64,000 bases of DNA from Planctomonas deserti (GTDB lineage Bacteria; Actinomycetota; Actinomycetes; Actinomycetales; Microbacteriaceae), in assembly GCF_003067705.1 (NCBI RefSeq), contig NZ_QANL01000001.1, positions 1,342,307 to 1,406,306 on the forward strand. The letters run 5' to 3'. The position numbers and the translations under genes were made by a program. Below the pieces are notes generated by a model. It was not told where the DNA came from, searched no databases, and saw nothing but the letters and a program-made list of their open reading frames with translations. Shown in pieces: positions 10,036-18,809 of this stretch (positions within the stretch are counted from its first letter, which is position 1; every line of letters starts with the position of its first letter).

Positions 10036-11511
10036 GTGAGCACATCCACGGATCCGATCGACGTCGTCCTCATCGGTGGCGGCATCATGAGCGCCACCCT
10101 CGGCACGCTGATCAGGCAGCTCGAGCCCGACTGGTCGATCGAGATCTACGAGCGGCTGCCCGAGGTGGCCCAGGAGAGCTCGAACCCGTGGAACAACGCG
10201 GGCACCGGCCACGCCGCCCTGTGCGAGCTCAACTACACGCCGGAGAAGAACGGCACCATCGACATCGCGAGCGCGGTGAAGATCAACGAGCAGTTCCAGC
10301 TCTCGCGCCAGTTCTGGTCGCACCTCGTCAGCTCGGGACAGATTCCCGAGCCCAAGCAGTTCATCAACCCCGTCCCGCATATGACGTTCGTGCGCGGCGA
10401 GGACAACGTCGACTACCTGCGCCGCCGGTACGAGGCGCTCGTGAAGCACCCGCTCTTCGCCGGCATGGAGTACTCCGAGGACCCGGAGGTGATCTACTCC
10501 TGGGCGCCGCTGCTCATGGTGGGCCGCGACCGGGACGAGAGCATCGCCGCGACCCGGTTCACCGAGGGCACGGACGTGGACTTCGGCTCGCTCACCACCC
10601 GCCTGTTCGACTACCTCACGGCGTCGGGAGCGTCCCTGAAGACCGACCACGAGGTGCGGGGTCTCCGGCAGCAGAAGGACGGCACCTGGAAGGTGAGCGT
10701 CAAGCAGATCGTCGGGTCGACGCCCAAGACCGTCCACGCCCGCTTCGTCTTCGTCGGTGCGGGAGGCGGGGCCCTGCACCTGCTGCAGAAGGCCGGCATC
10801 CCCGAGATCAAGGGCTTCGGCGGCTTTCCCATCAGCGGTCAGTTCCTTCGCACCGACGACCCGGAGCTCGTGCGCAAGCACCAGGCGAAGGTCTACGGCA
10901 AGGCGGCAGTCGGATCCCCGCCCATGTCAGTCCCGCACCTCGACACACGCGTCGTCGACGGCGAGGCCTCGCTCATGTTCGGCCCGTACGCCGGATTCAG
11001 CCCCAAGTTCCTGAAGACGGGCTCGTACCTCGACCTGTTCGTGTCGATCCGCCCGCACAACATCCTCCCGATGCTCGCGGTCGCCCGTGACAACTTCGGG
11101 CTCATCAAGTACCTCGTGAGTCAGCTGCTCGCCACCCGGGGCAAGAAGTTCGCCTCGCTGCGCGAATTCATGCCCACGGCGAGGCGCGGTGACTGGTACA
11201 TGATCACCGCCGGTCAGCGCGTGCAGGTGATGAAGAAGGACGCCAAAAAGGGCGGCGTGCTGCAGTTCGGCACCGAGGTCGTCGCGGCAAAGGACGGCAG
11301 CATCGCCGGCCTGCTCGGCGCGTCCCCGGGCGCCTCGACGGCGGTGCCGATCATGCTCGACGTGCTCGAACGCTGCTTCCCCGACCGCATCGGCTCCTGG
11401 AAGGCGCCGCTGAAGGCGATGATCCCGAACTACGAGAAGCCGCTCTCCGAGAGCCCGGCGAGCGTGGACGAGGTCACGGGCGAGACGGCGCGCACGCTCC
11501 AGATCTCCTGA
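10036..11511 (+). CDS. mqo: Malate:quinone oxidoreductase
   Basis: Membrane-associated FAD enzyme that oxidises malate to oxaloacetate and reduces menaquinone, the main malate dehydrogenase route in many actinobacteria. The N-terminal dinucleotide motif [14 protein letters not shown], the family signature [22 protein letters not shown] (residues about 51-72) and the C-terminal [16 protein letters not shown] are all intact. 491 residues is the usual family length. The GTG start is placed by the 10036 leaderless promoter; an overlapping GTG two bases earlier is out of frame. Confidence 0.96.
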   Translation: MSTSTDPIDVVLIGGGIMSATLGTLIRQLEPDWSIEIYERLPEVAQESSNPWNNAGTGHAALCELNYTPEKNGTIDIASAVKINEQFQLSRQFWSHLVSSGQIPEPKQFINPVPHMTFVRGEDNVDYLRRRYEALVKHPLFAGMEYSEDPEVIYSWAPLLMVGRDRDESIAATRFTEGTDVDFGSLTTRLFDYLTASGASLKTDHEVRGLRQQKDGTWKVSVKQIVGSTPKTVHARFVFVGAGGGALHLLQKAGIPEIKGFGGFPISGQFLRTDDPELVRKHQAKVYGKAAVGSPPMSVPHLDTRVVDGEASLMFGPYAGFSPKFLKTGSYLDLFVSIRPHNILPMLAVARDNFGLIKYLVSQLLATRGKKFASLREFMPTARRGDWYMITAGQRVQVMKKDAKKGGVLQFGTEVVAAKDGSIAGLLGASPGASTAVPIMLDVLERCFPDRIGSWKAPLKAMIPNYEKPLSESPASVDEVTGETARTLQIS

Positions 11512-11572
11512 CGCCCGCCGCGGGGACCGCCTCCGGGCGGCTCCGCGGGCCCGTCCCCCCGGCGCGCCGGCG

Positions 11573-12217
11573 CTACGGCGTCGGCTTCGGCCGCCACTCG
11601 TTGGCTCGCCGGCCCTCCGCCGCCTCCGCTACCGTCGCCTGCACGCGCGCGAGCCGGGTCGCCGGCCGCTTCGCATGGCTGATCCACTCGAGGATGCCGC
11701 GCCTCGCGGAGCGAGGGAACGCGTCCCAGTGCTGCCGCGCCAGCGGGTCGGCGTCCAGGGCCGCCGCGAGGTCGGGCGGCTCGAGACCCTCCTCGACGTC
11801 GTCGAGCGCGGTCCAGGTGCCGCTCTGCTTGGCAGCCTCGATGACCGCGAGGCCGGCGTCCGTCATCCGGCCGTCGGCGATCAGGCGCTCCACCCGCGCC
11901 TTGTTGAGCCGCGACCACGCGCTCCGCGGCTTTCGCGGGGCGAGGTAGAGCATCGTGCGGGCGTCGTCGAGCTTGCGGCCCTTGCTGTCGATCCAGCCGA
12001 AGCAGAGCGCTTCCTCGACGATCTCGTCGTAGCCGAAGGCGCGCGCCGCACCACGGTCGTACACCAGCCACACCCCGGCCGCCGCCGTCCCGTTGTCCGC
12101 CAGCCAGTTCCGCCAGTCCTGCCGGTCCGCCGCGTAGTACCGCGGTGCCGCGTCCCCGACGGCCGGAGCCGTGACCGCGCCCCGACCCGGGTTCGTGCGC
12201 GTCGCATCCTCGCTCAT
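11573..12217 (-). CDS. YdeI/OmpD-associated family protein
   Basis: 214-residue protein of the YdeI family (bacteriocin-protection/OmpD-associated). The signature blocks WRNWLADNGTAAAGVWLV, then ALCFGWIDSKGRKLDD, then APRKPRSAWSRLNKARV are all visible, with the C-terminal GILEWISHAKRPATR helix typical of the family. The biochemical role is unknown. The second Met at 12217 is preferred over 12265 because the extra 16 residues are not family-like. It converges on mqo, with a GC-rich 61-base gap between them. Confidence 0.8.
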   Translation of the reverse strand: MSEDATRTNPGRGAVTAPAVGDAAPRYYAADRQDWRNWLADNGTAAAGVWLVYDRGAARAFGYDEIVEEALCFGWIDSKGRKLDDARTMLYLAPRKPRSAWSRLNKARVERLIADGRMTDAGLAVIEAAKQSGTWTALDDVEEGLEPPDLAAALDADPLARQHWDAFPRSARRGILEWISHAKRPATRLARVQATVAEAAEGRRANEWRPKPTP

Positions 12218-12345
12218 GGCCCCATGCTCTCGCAGCGCGCCGTCGCCGGTAAAGACCGGCCCCACCGAGTCGGAAGCGTTCGACCCCGTTCGATCGCTTC
12301 CTACCGGGGGAGGCGGAACAGCAGAAAGTGTGTTCGAATGGGGGC

Positions 12346-13500
12346 ATGCGATGGAGTGGTCAGGAGATCAACGCGGAGGAGTCCGCGGCGTTGCCCGGGC
12401 TCGCGAAGCTCAACAACCTGGTGCGCTCGGTCCGCACGCCCGAGTTCGCCGGCATCACCTTCCACGAGGTCCTCGCGAAGAGCGCGCTGAACCACGTGCC
12501 GGGGGAGTCGAAGACCATGCCGTTCGGCTGGACCATCAATCCCTACCGCGGGTGCAGTCACGCCTGCGTCTACTGCTTCGCCCGGCCGACCCACACATAC
12601 CTCGAGCTCGACGCGGGCAAGGACTTCGACTCGGAGATCATCGTGAAGGTCAACGTGGCCGACGTGCTCGCCCGCGAGCTCGCGAAGCCGAGCTGGGAGA
12701 AGCACCCCGTCGCTCTCGGCACGAACACCGACCCATACCAGCGGGCCGAGGGACGGTACCGCCTGATGCCCGGCATCATCGCGGCGCTTGCCGCGTCCGG
12801 CACGCCGCTGTCGATCCTGACCAAGGGCTCCCTGCTGCGGCGCGACGTGCCCTTGCTCGCGGAGGCGGCCGGCGAGGTGCCGGTCGACCTCGCCATGTCG
12901 ATCGCCGTGTTCGACGACGAGCTGCAGCAGGCGGTTGAGCCGGGCACCCCAACCACGAAGTCGCGCCTCGCGACCGTCACGGCGGTGCGCGAGCAGGGGC
13001 TCGCCTGCGGAGTGTTCCTGATGCCGATCCTCCCGTACCTCACGGACAGCAGGGCGCACCTCGACTCCGCCCTGGCCCAGGTCAAGGCCGCGGGCGGCAG
13101 CTACGTGCTCTACACGGCCCTGCACCTCAAGCCGGGCGTGAAGGAGTGGTACTTCGAGTGGCTCGAGCGCGATCACCCGGAGCTCCTGCCCCGGTACCGC
13201 GAGATGTACGGGACGAAGACCTACGCGCCGAAGGCCTACCGCGAGTGGCTCGCCGAGCGCATCCGGCCGCTGATCCGGGACCACGGCCTGCGGCGGGGCA
13301 CCGCCGCGCCGGCGACCGGGGCCGTGCGCTCGTCCGCCCTCACCGCGCCCCGCGGTCGCCCGTCCTGGGCGACGCAGGGCACGCTGGAGGGCGAGGGTTC
13401 CACGGATGCGGCGCCGGGCGGACGCTCCCTCCTCGCGGAGGAGCTGCCGCCCCGGTTGGCGACCCGGATGCTGGCCGAGGCGCAGCCGACGCTGTTCTAG
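12346..13500 (+). CDS. Rv2578c-family radical SAM protein
   Basis: Iron-sulfur radical SAM protein of the Rv2578c/SplB-like group. The cluster-binding CX3CX2C motif is in YRGCSHACVYCFARPTH (about residues 67-82), followed by the VALGTNTDPYQRAEG and LSILTKGSLLRRD strands. About 75 C-terminal residues are low-complexity Ala/Gly/Arg and variable. The substrate is unknown. ATG at 12346 begins MRWSGQEI; an upstream GTG at 12328 is in frame but adds a non-conserved CSNGG stretch. Stands alone, divergent from the YdeI-like gene. Confidence 0.85.
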   Translation: MRWSGQEINAEESAALPGLAKLNNLVRSVRTPEFAGITFHEVLAKSALNHVPGESKTMPFGWTINPYRGCSHACVYCFARPTHTYLELDAGKDFDSEIIVKVNVADVLARELAKPSWEKHPVALGTNTDPYQRAEGRYRLMPGIIAALAASGTPLSILTKGSLLRRDVPLLAEAAGEVPVDLAMSIAVFDDELQQAVEPGTPTTKSRLATVTAVREQGLACGVFLMPILPYLTDSRAHLDSALAQVKAAGGSYVLYTALHLKPGVKEWYFEWLERDHPELLPRYREMYGTKTYAPKAYREWLAERIRPLIRDHGLRRGTAAPATGAVRSSALTAPRGRPSWATQGTLEGEGSTDAAPGGRSLLAEELPPRLATRMLAEAQPTLF

Positions 13501-13558
13501 CGGGCGGCTAAAGAATGGGGCACAAGGCCCCACGCCGCAGGGGGAGCGCTGCCCGGCC

Positions 13559-13575
13559 ACCCCAGAAAACGGGGT
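13559..13575 (+). promoter_or_regulatory. Inverted repeat upstream of the histidine kinase operon
   Basis: ACCCC-N7-GGGGT, centred 43 bases before the GTG at 13610. A GATACT element at 13598-13603 with a 6-base spacer suggests a leaderless start at 13610, so the repeat would overlap the -35 region. Confidence 0.4.
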
Positions 13576-13609
13576 ACACCGGCTTATACGCCGATGGGAT
13601 ACTTCGAAG

Positions 13610-14854
13610 GTGGCATTAGGCCTTCCCAATCATCTCGCCCGCTCCCGCGTCAACGACGCGATAGCGGTGGCCTGCCATGCCTCGGCCCTGCTCTGCCTCG
13701 CGACCGCCGTGGTCTGCATCGGGGTCGTCCAGTTCGACTACCCGGCTCTTCTCCTCTGGCCGTCCTTCCTCGCGCTCGGGGTCATGGCCGTGGTGCTGAT
13801 CCTGCTCGCCGCGAACCGGAGCCTCTTCTGGTCCGTCGCCTACCTCGCAACGGGGGCCGCGAGCACGTTCTGGTACGCGGGGATGCTGCTCAACCAGCTC
13901 GGCCCGGCCACCGCCAACAACTCCTACCTGCTGACCCTGCCGAAACTCGCTCTCGTGCTCTGCGCCGGCGCGGCGGTGACCTCGTTCGGCGCCATCGGCT
14001 GGGTGGCGGCGGGGTACGCCGCGGCCGAGGCCGCCGTGCTCTTCGCTCACCTGCAGTCGCACACGCCCGGTTCGCTCGACTTCGCCTCCACGGCGGTGGC
14101 CGTGCTGCTCGCCGCGGTGCTCAGCGCCGTGGCGCAGGGGAGGCGCCGTTCCCAGCGGGTCCGGCCGACGATGCACCGGGCCGCGCGCGAGGAGAGCGTC
14201 GCAGCCATGCGCAATCGGCTGGAGCAGCGCGCCGCCGCCCTCCTGCACGACACCGTGCTCAGTCAGCTCGCCGCGCTCGCAGCGGCGCCCACGGGGCCGC
14301 TGCCCGCCGCCACGAGGCGCAGCATCGAGCGCGACCTGCAGCTCCTGGTCGGCGAGGACTGGCTCATCGAGCCGGAGACGATCCCGGTGCGCGCAGAGGA
14401 CGCCGACCTGCCCCCGGTCTTCGAGCGATCCATCGACGACTCCCGCAGGGACGGCCTCACGGTCGACCTCGCGGGCGAGCTGACGCTTCTCGCAACGCTC
14501 GGCCCGGAGGTGGCTCACGAGCTCGCCCTGGCCATGAGGCAGTGCCTCGTCAACGTCGCCCGGCACTCGGGCACGGATCGCGCGGAGGTCGTCGTCTTCG
14601 GCGGCGTCGGCGAGCTGACCGTCATGGTCATCGACGGCGGGCGGGGATTCCGCGAGGAGAGCGTGCCCCGGGACCGGTTCGGGCTGCGGCAGTCCGTGCG
14701 CGGGCGGATCGAGCGCGTCGGCGGCTCCGTGCACATCTGGTCCACGCTGGGCGAGGGAACCTCCGTGCTGCTGCAGGTCCCGGTCGCCGAGAGTGCGGCC
14801 GTGGAGAAGCCGTCCCCCGATGCGCCTGGCGGTTCCCGCCGGAGCGCGTCGTGA
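13610..14854 (+). CDS. Sensor histidine kinase (HisKA_3/NarX-type)
   Basis: 414-residue membrane histidine kinase. The N-terminal half has about five to six transmembrane helices without a large extracellular sensor. The cytoplasmic dimerisation helix follows with the phospho-acceptor histidine in RAAALLHDTVLSQLAAL, and then a HATPase domain with an N-box (QCLVNVARHSG), G1 (DGGRGF) and G2 (STLGEGTS). It therefore looks catalytically complete. GTG at 13610 follows GATACT by 6 bases; longer frames upstream overlap the radical SAM gene. Its stop overlaps the next start (GTGA). With the downstream genes it forms a three-component signalling unit at the edge of the EPS locus. Confidence 0.85.
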   Translation: MALGLPNHLARSRVNDAIAVACHASALLCLATAVVCIGVVQFDYPALLLWPSFLALGVMAVVLILLAANRSLFWSVAYLATGAASTFWYAGMLLNQLGPATANNSYLLTLPKLALVLCAGAAVTSFGAIGWVAAGYAAAEAAVLFAHLQSHTPGSLDFASTAVAVLLAAVLSAVAQGRRRSQRVRPTMHRAAREESVAAMRNRLEQRAAALLHDTVLSQLAALAAAPTGPLPAATRRSIERDLQLLVGEDWLIEPETIPVRAEDADLPPVFERSIDDSRRDGLTVDLAGELTLLATLGPEVAHELALAMRQCLVNVARHSGTDRAEVVVFGGVGELTVMVIDGGRGFREESVPRDRFGLRQSVRGRIERVGGSVHIWSTLGEGTSVLLQVPVAESAAVEKPSPDAPGGSRRSAS

Positions 14855-16020
14855 GCGGCCCCGCCCACGAGTCCACCGCCCAGCAGCTCGACCCGCTCGG
14901 CACCCTGTCCGGTCGCCGGCTCGCCATCGTCGGGTCGTCGCTCGCGCTGCTCTACGCCGTCGTCATCACGGCCAGGGAATTCCGCGACCTCGTGCACCCC
15001 GTCGCGGCGACCCTGGCGCTCCTCGCGCTCGCCGCAGCCTGCCTGGCCCTCGTACTGGGCGGCGACCCGCGGTTCGCGCCGTTCACCCGTCGCCGCATGG
15101 CGTTCGTGCTGACGGCCGCGCTGGCCGCTCACCTGCTGTCGGCGTACGCGACGTGGCGCCACAACGACTTCGTGCGGGACGACTGGGGGCCGGTCGCGGT
15201 CGGCGTGCTCCTCCTCGCCTTTGCGCCTTTCCGGCCGTGGGCAGAGATCCTGCGCTCAGGGGTCATCGCCGCGGTGGTCGTGGCCGCGCTCACCGTCGTG
15301 CAGCTGCCGTACTTCGTGACCGCCGCGCCGCCGCTCGTGCTCGTGTCCGCCGCGATGGCGCCCGTGCTCGGCATGACGGTCGCCTCGGCCACCTTCTGCC
15401 GGGCCCTCGTCGGCTCGGTCAAGGAGTGGGACGGGCGGGCGGCCCGCGCGCGGGAGGCCGACGTCGGCCGGGTGCGCGAGGGCATGGCGCGCTCGGTGCA
15501 GCAGGACCGGGTGACCATCCTCAACCGTGACGTGCTGCCCTTCCTCGCCGAGGTGCTCGACCGGGACTCCATCACCGAGGACGACCACGAGCGGGCGAGG
15601 AGCATCTCCGACTCCATCCGCGGCGTCATGATCAGCGAGGCGGGTCGGAGCTGGCTCGAGGACCTCCTGCTGCAGCACCGGCAGGAGGCGATGCTCGCCG
15701 GCATCGCCCAGGATCCACCGGTCAGCGACCCGCACAAGGTCGCCGAGTTCATGGACCTCGAGCAGCGTGCGGCGCTGCGAGCACTCCTCGACGACCTGCT
15801 GCGGACGCCGGCGCTCCAGCGCGGCACGCTCGCCATCCGGCTCACCTCCACGGGCTCGCGCTGCGACGCCGAGGTGTCCGCGGTGCTGCGGATGTCGCGC
15901 CACCGCACGCGCTGCCTGATCTCGCCGTATCTCGCGGTCTTCCGCACGGCCTTCGACGCGGTCCGCGTTGAGCGGATCGACACCGAGCTCGTACTACGGT
16001 TCTCCTATGCACGTCACTGA
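14851..16020 (+). CDS. Degenerate histidine-kinase-like membrane protein
   Basis: 389-residue protein arranged like the kinase before it: about six transmembrane helices (residues about 20-180), then a cytoplasmic helical region (READVGRVREGMARSVQQDRVTILNRDVLPFLAEV) and an alpha/beta C-terminus. The helical region sits where HisKA_3 would be but has no LHD/LHDT histidine, and the C-terminus lacks recognisable N, G1 or G2 boxes. I read it as a pseudokinase that could heterodimerise with or modulate the upstream kinase. GTG overlaps the kinase stop, so the two should be made in matched amounts. Function is inferred from context only. Confidence 0.65.
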   Translation: MSGPAHESTAQQLDPLGTLSGRRLAIVGSSLALLYAVVITAREFRDLVHPVAATLALLALAAACLALVLGGDPRFAPFTRRRMAFVLTAALAAHLLSAYATWRHNDFVRDDWGPVAVGVLLLAFAPFRPWAEILRSGVIAAVVVAALTVVQLPYFVTAAPPLVLVSAAMAPVLGMTVASATFCRALVGSVKEWDGRAARAREADVGRVREGMARSVQQDRVTILNRDVLPFLAEVLDRDSITEDDHERARSISDSIRGVMISEAGRSWLEDLLLQHRQEAMLAGIAQDPPVSDPHKVAEFMDLEQRAALRALLDDLLRTPALQRGTLAIRLTSTGSRCDAEVSAVLRMSRHRTRCLISPYLAVFRTAFDAVRVERIDTELVLRFSYARH

Positions 16021-16057
16021 TCGGGGAGACACCTCCCCGGTAGGGGGGGTCGACGCC

Positions 16058-16729
16058 ATGGGCGCCGCCAACCGCGAGAATCGCGGACACGACCGGGTCC
16101 GCCTCGCGGTCCTCGACGATCACGAGGTCCTGCTCGACAGCCTCACCAGCTGGATCCTGGCGAACGCCCCGGACTTCGAGCTCGTGCTGAGCGCGAGCAC
16201 GTGGCTGCAACTGGTGCAGAGCGCGAACTTCCCGACGGACCTCGTGCTGCTCGACTTCCAGTTGAAGGAACCCGTCTCCATCGAGGCTCGCGTGCGCACC
16301 TGCCGCGCCGCGGGGGCGAAGGTGATCGTGCTCAGCGGGATCGACAGCCCCGAGGTCCGGGACCGGGCCCTCGACGCCGGCGCCTCCGCCTTCGTGAGCA
16401 AGTCCCAGTCCCTCCGCGAGGTCATGGACGTCGCGCGCTCCGTGATGGGGGTGGAGCAGAACGCCGGCCTTCAGCGGGACTGGCGGCCGCTTCCCCTTGG
16501 CGCCCAGACGACCACCCGGCCGAAGCTCAGCCTCGGCGAGTCCGAGGCGCTGAAGCTCTACGTCGCCGGCAACAGCACGTCCGAGGTCGCCGCGCTCATG
16601 CACGTGCAGTACGAGACGGCGAAGACCTACCTGCGCCGGGTCCGCGAGAAGTACAAGCAGGCGGGCCGCCCCGCGAGCCGGAAGGCCGACCTCATCCGGC
16701 GGGCCGCCGAGGACGGGTACCTTCGCTAG
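16058..16729 (+). CDS. Two-component response regulator, LuxR-type HTH
   Basis: Receiver plus DNA-binding domain, 223 residues. The receiver shows the acidic pair (VLDDHE), phospho-acceptor Asp in LVLLDFQL, the conserved Ser in VIVLSG and Lys in FVSKS. The C-terminal LuxR-type helix-turn-helix is LSLGESEALKLYVAGNSTSE onward, an actinobacterial variant ending RKADLIRRAAEDG. ATG at 16058 has AGGGGGG 8 bases upstream and normal codon use after it. An in-frame ATG at 16007, 6 bases after TACGGT, is an alternative but its 17 extra codons have many A/T-ending codons. Likely partner of the upstream kinase; targets unknown. Confidence 0.85.
   Translation: MGAANRENRGHDRVRLAVLDDHEVLLDSLTSWILANAPDFELVLSASTWLQLVQSANFPTDLVLLDFQLKEPVSIEARVRTCRAAGAKVIVLSGIDSPEVRDRALDAGASAFVSKSQSLREVMDVARSVMGVEQNAGLQRDWRPLPLGAQTTTRPKLSLGESEALKLYVAGNSTSEVAALMHVQYETAKTYLRRVREKYKQAGRPASRKADLIRRAAEDGYLR
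16718..16723 (+). promoter_or_regulatory. -10 element, possible leaderless tdk transcript
   Basis: TACCTT with 6 bases to the tdk ATG, lying in the last codons of the response regulator. Gives tdk a possible independent promoter. Confidence 0.4.
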
Positions 16730-17392
16730 ATGGCAAAGCTCTACTTCCGATACGGGGCCATGAACAGCGGCAAGAGCACGGCAATGCTCCAGGCGGCGTT
16801 CAACTACGAGGAGCGCGGACACCGCGTGCTGCTGGCGAAGCCGGACACCGACACCAAGGGCGACGGCCGCATCGTGTCCCGCCTCGGTTTCTCCCGTGAG
16901 GTCGACTTCCTGATCGATCCGGTGAGCGACGTGCGCGCGCTGTTCCTCCGCCTCGTCGGGTCCACCAGCGGGCTCGCGGGCACGACAGGGGGCATGCCGG
17001 CGCAACCCGTCTCCGCCCTCCTCGTCGACGAGGCGCAGTTCCTCACCGACGCGCAGGTGGACGACCTCGTGCGCATCGCGATCCTCGAGGACGTCCCCGT
17101 GCTCGCCTACGGCATCCGCACCGACTTCCAGACGGTGGCCTTCCCGGGCAGCAGGCGCCTCCTCGAGGTGGCGCACAGCCTCGAGGAGCTGAAGACCATC
17201 TGCCGCTGCGGCCGGAAGGCCGTGTTCAACGCGCGACGGGTGGGCGACGTCTTCGTCTTCGACGGGGATCAGGTGGCCATCGACGGCGTCGACGTGGCCT
17301 ACGAGGCGCTCTGCGGCGCCTGCTACCTGCAGGAGAGCGGCGGCGCGCTCGCCTCGGACCTGCGCGCTCGGGCCGCCGTGGCCGCCCACTAG
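16730..17392 (+). CDS. tdk: Thymidine kinase
   Basis: Type II thymidine kinase, salvaging thymidine to dTMP with ATP. The Walker A motif GAMNSGKST spans residues 9-17, the Walker B/lid region is LLVDEAQFL, and two cysteine pairs for structural zinc follow (ICRCGRKA, then LCGACYLQ). 220 residues is normal for the family. ATG directly abuts the response-regulator stop, with no ribosome site but a TANNNT element 6 bases upstream. It is followed by three AGCGCTG repeats (17391, 17408, 17421) in the short convergent gap. Confidence 0.94.
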   Translation: MAKLYFRYGAMNSGKSTAMLQAAFNYEERGHRVLLAKPDTDTKGDGRIVSRLGFSREVDFLIDPVSDVRALFLRLVGSTSGLAGTTGGMPAQPVSALLVDEAQFLTDAQVDDLVRIAILEDVPVLAYGIRTDFQTVAFPGSRRLLEVAHSLEELKTICRCGRKAVFNARRVGDVFVFDGDQVAIDGVDVAYEALCGACYLQESGGALASDLRARAAVAAH

Positions 17393-17427
17393 CGCTGCCT
17401 GCCCAATAGCGCTGCCCTCTAGCGCTG
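17391..17427. repeat. Three AGCGCTG direct repeats in a convergent gap
   Basis: AGCGCTG at 17391, 17408 and 17421 (each containing the AGCGCT palindrome), between tdk and the acyltransferase stop. No clear terminator is otherwise visible here. Confidence 0.5.
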
Positions 17428-17447
17428 TGTGTCCGAGCAGCTCGCGG

Positions 17448-18434
17448 CTAGGCGGCGCGCGCTGGCGCCGGCGCGGGTCTGGCGCGCGGCACGCCGAGCA
17501 GCCAGGGCGAGAGCGGGGTATGCCGCAGCCCCACCGCAATCGCCCAGGGCACGAGCAGGGCCGTCAGGTAGATGACCCAGGAGCCGTTCGCCGAGTCGTT
17601 CCGCAGCGCCCAGAGCACGACGGGATGCACGAACATCACGAGCAGGCCGCCGGACGCGAGCAGCACCATGGCCCGGCCGAAGCGGGCGCCGAGGGCGGGA
17701 ACCACGACCTCGGCCACGAGCACGAGCCCGAAGCTGAGCACGGCCGCGACGACGGGGCTGAGGAGGATGGTGCCGAAGTCGCCCTGCTTGAGGTCTACGG
17801 GCCGGGACGCCCCGGTCGCCACGAGGATGCCGCCGGCAGCGAGCAGCGCGAGTCCCACTATCAGCGGTCGGCCGATCCGCGGCCGGAGGCGCTTCGCGAC
17901 CGTGCCGAACAGGAGGAACACGAGGCTCGGCACGGCGACGCCGAGGGAGAGCGGCACGTCGGCCACGATGCGCGGCGCCGCGTAGACGGCGGCGAGGCCG
18001 GCCGAGGCCACCGCCCACGGCACCCAGCCGGGCAGGCGCTCGAGCGCCCGGCACAGCAGGGCGGCGAAGATCAGGGCCGTGGCGAACCAGAACGTGTACA
18101 GCGGGCTCTCCACGTAGGTCCCGCCGAGCAGCATCTCGCCGAACACCGCGGGCGACGGCTGCCGTCCCGCCTCGGCGCGCAGCGCGGTCGTGAAGAGCCC
18201 GGCGAGCAGGAGCCAGGCGAGGTACGGCGCGAGCAGTGTCCGCGCGCGCTTGCGCACCTCGTCGCCCAGGCCGCGCCCGGCGGTCCACAGGTAGCCGGTG
18301 AGGAAAAAGAACACCGGCACGTGCCAGGGGTAGAGGGTGGCGCGCACGGCGGGCTCGGCAAAGGCGTGACCGGTGACCACGGCGGCGAGTCCCAGCACGC
18401 GGACGGTGTCGATCGCGGCCGACCGCGGCCGCAC
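17448..18434 (-). CDS. Membrane acyltransferase, family 3 (EPS O-acylation)
   Basis: Integral membrane acyltransferase (Acyl_transf_3), predicted to add acetyl or other acyl groups to surface polysaccharide. N-terminal signature AAIDTVRVLGLAAVVTGHAF has the catalytic-type His in the first helix, followed by the PVFFFLTGYL block and about nine more hydrophobic helices. The start is uncertain: the frame reaches GTG at 18587, but the 51 codons before GTG 18434 have about 20% A/T-ending codons and no family similarity, so 18434 is preferred. It faces away from the chain-length kinase gene and marks the left edge of the EPS locus. Confidence 0.8.
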   Translation of the reverse strand: MRPRSAAIDTVRVLGLAAVVTGHAFAEPAVRATLYPWHVPVFFFLTGYLWTAGRGLGDEVRKRARTLLAPYLAWLLLAGLFTTALRAEAGRQPSPAVFGEMLLGGTYVESPLYTFWFATALIFAALLCRALERLPGWVPWAVASAGLAAVYAAPRIVADVPLSLGVAVPSLVFLLFGTVAKRLRPRIGRPLIVGLALLAAGGILVATGASRPVDLKQGDFGTILLSPVVAAVLSFGLVLVAEVVVPALGARFGRAMVLLASGGLLVMFVHPVVLWALRNDSANGSWVIYLTALLVPWAIAVGLRHTPLSPWLLGVPRARPAPAPARAA

Positions 18435-18592
18435 CGAGGCTGTTCCCTGGCGCTCCGGTGGAGGCGTGCTCCGCTCGTCGCCGGCCCGGCCGCTCAGCGG
18501 CTCTCCCGACCGAGTGGGGTCGCGCGCATCCGTCGTCTCCTCACTGCGCCGCCCCGAGGCGCCGTCGCACAACGGTACGCCGGGCACGGTGC

Positions 18593-18618
18593 GAACGGGG
18601 GCATACCCCCAAATGGCG
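18593..18618 (+). promoter_or_regulatory. Candidate regulatory region of the EPS kinase gene
   Basis: Contains GGGGG-CATA-CCCCC (inverted repeat, 18597-18610) running into CCCCAAATGGCG (18607-18618), which resembles the CCCC-NAAN-GGGG motif seen before two beta-helix genes. The promoter itself is not clear in the 200-base gap. Confidence 0.3.
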
Positions 18619-18809
18619 GGTCAGGAGCGGGTACGGGCGGCTCCGTGGGCGCCGGGCGTGTCTTCGGCGTGTCGGAAATGTGCGACGATGGGACGGCCTA
18701 CGCGGCCACAGACGCAACACGCACAGCATGCGTTGGGCGGTTGTACCGGCGTTGGACGCTAACGTCGGATGCGTCTCATTCGACGACGAAACGTGAGAGA
18801 GGCCGCTCC

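Noticed and set aside
11512..11572. GC-rich hairpins between mqo and the YdeI-like gene as a terminator
   Set aside because: Several weak alternative pairings and no U-run on either strand.
16007..16057. Leaderless ATG start of the response regulator
   Set aside because: TACGGT with a 6-base spacer is present, but the 17 extra codons are atypical (ACT, GAT, GGA, GTA) and ATG 16058 has a strong purine ribosome site. Kept only as an alternative.
17427..18809. N-terminal extension of the BY-kinase to 936 residues
   Set aside because: It is antisense to the acyltransferase; TTG 18810 has a good Shine-Dalgarno and begins directly before the Wzz domain.
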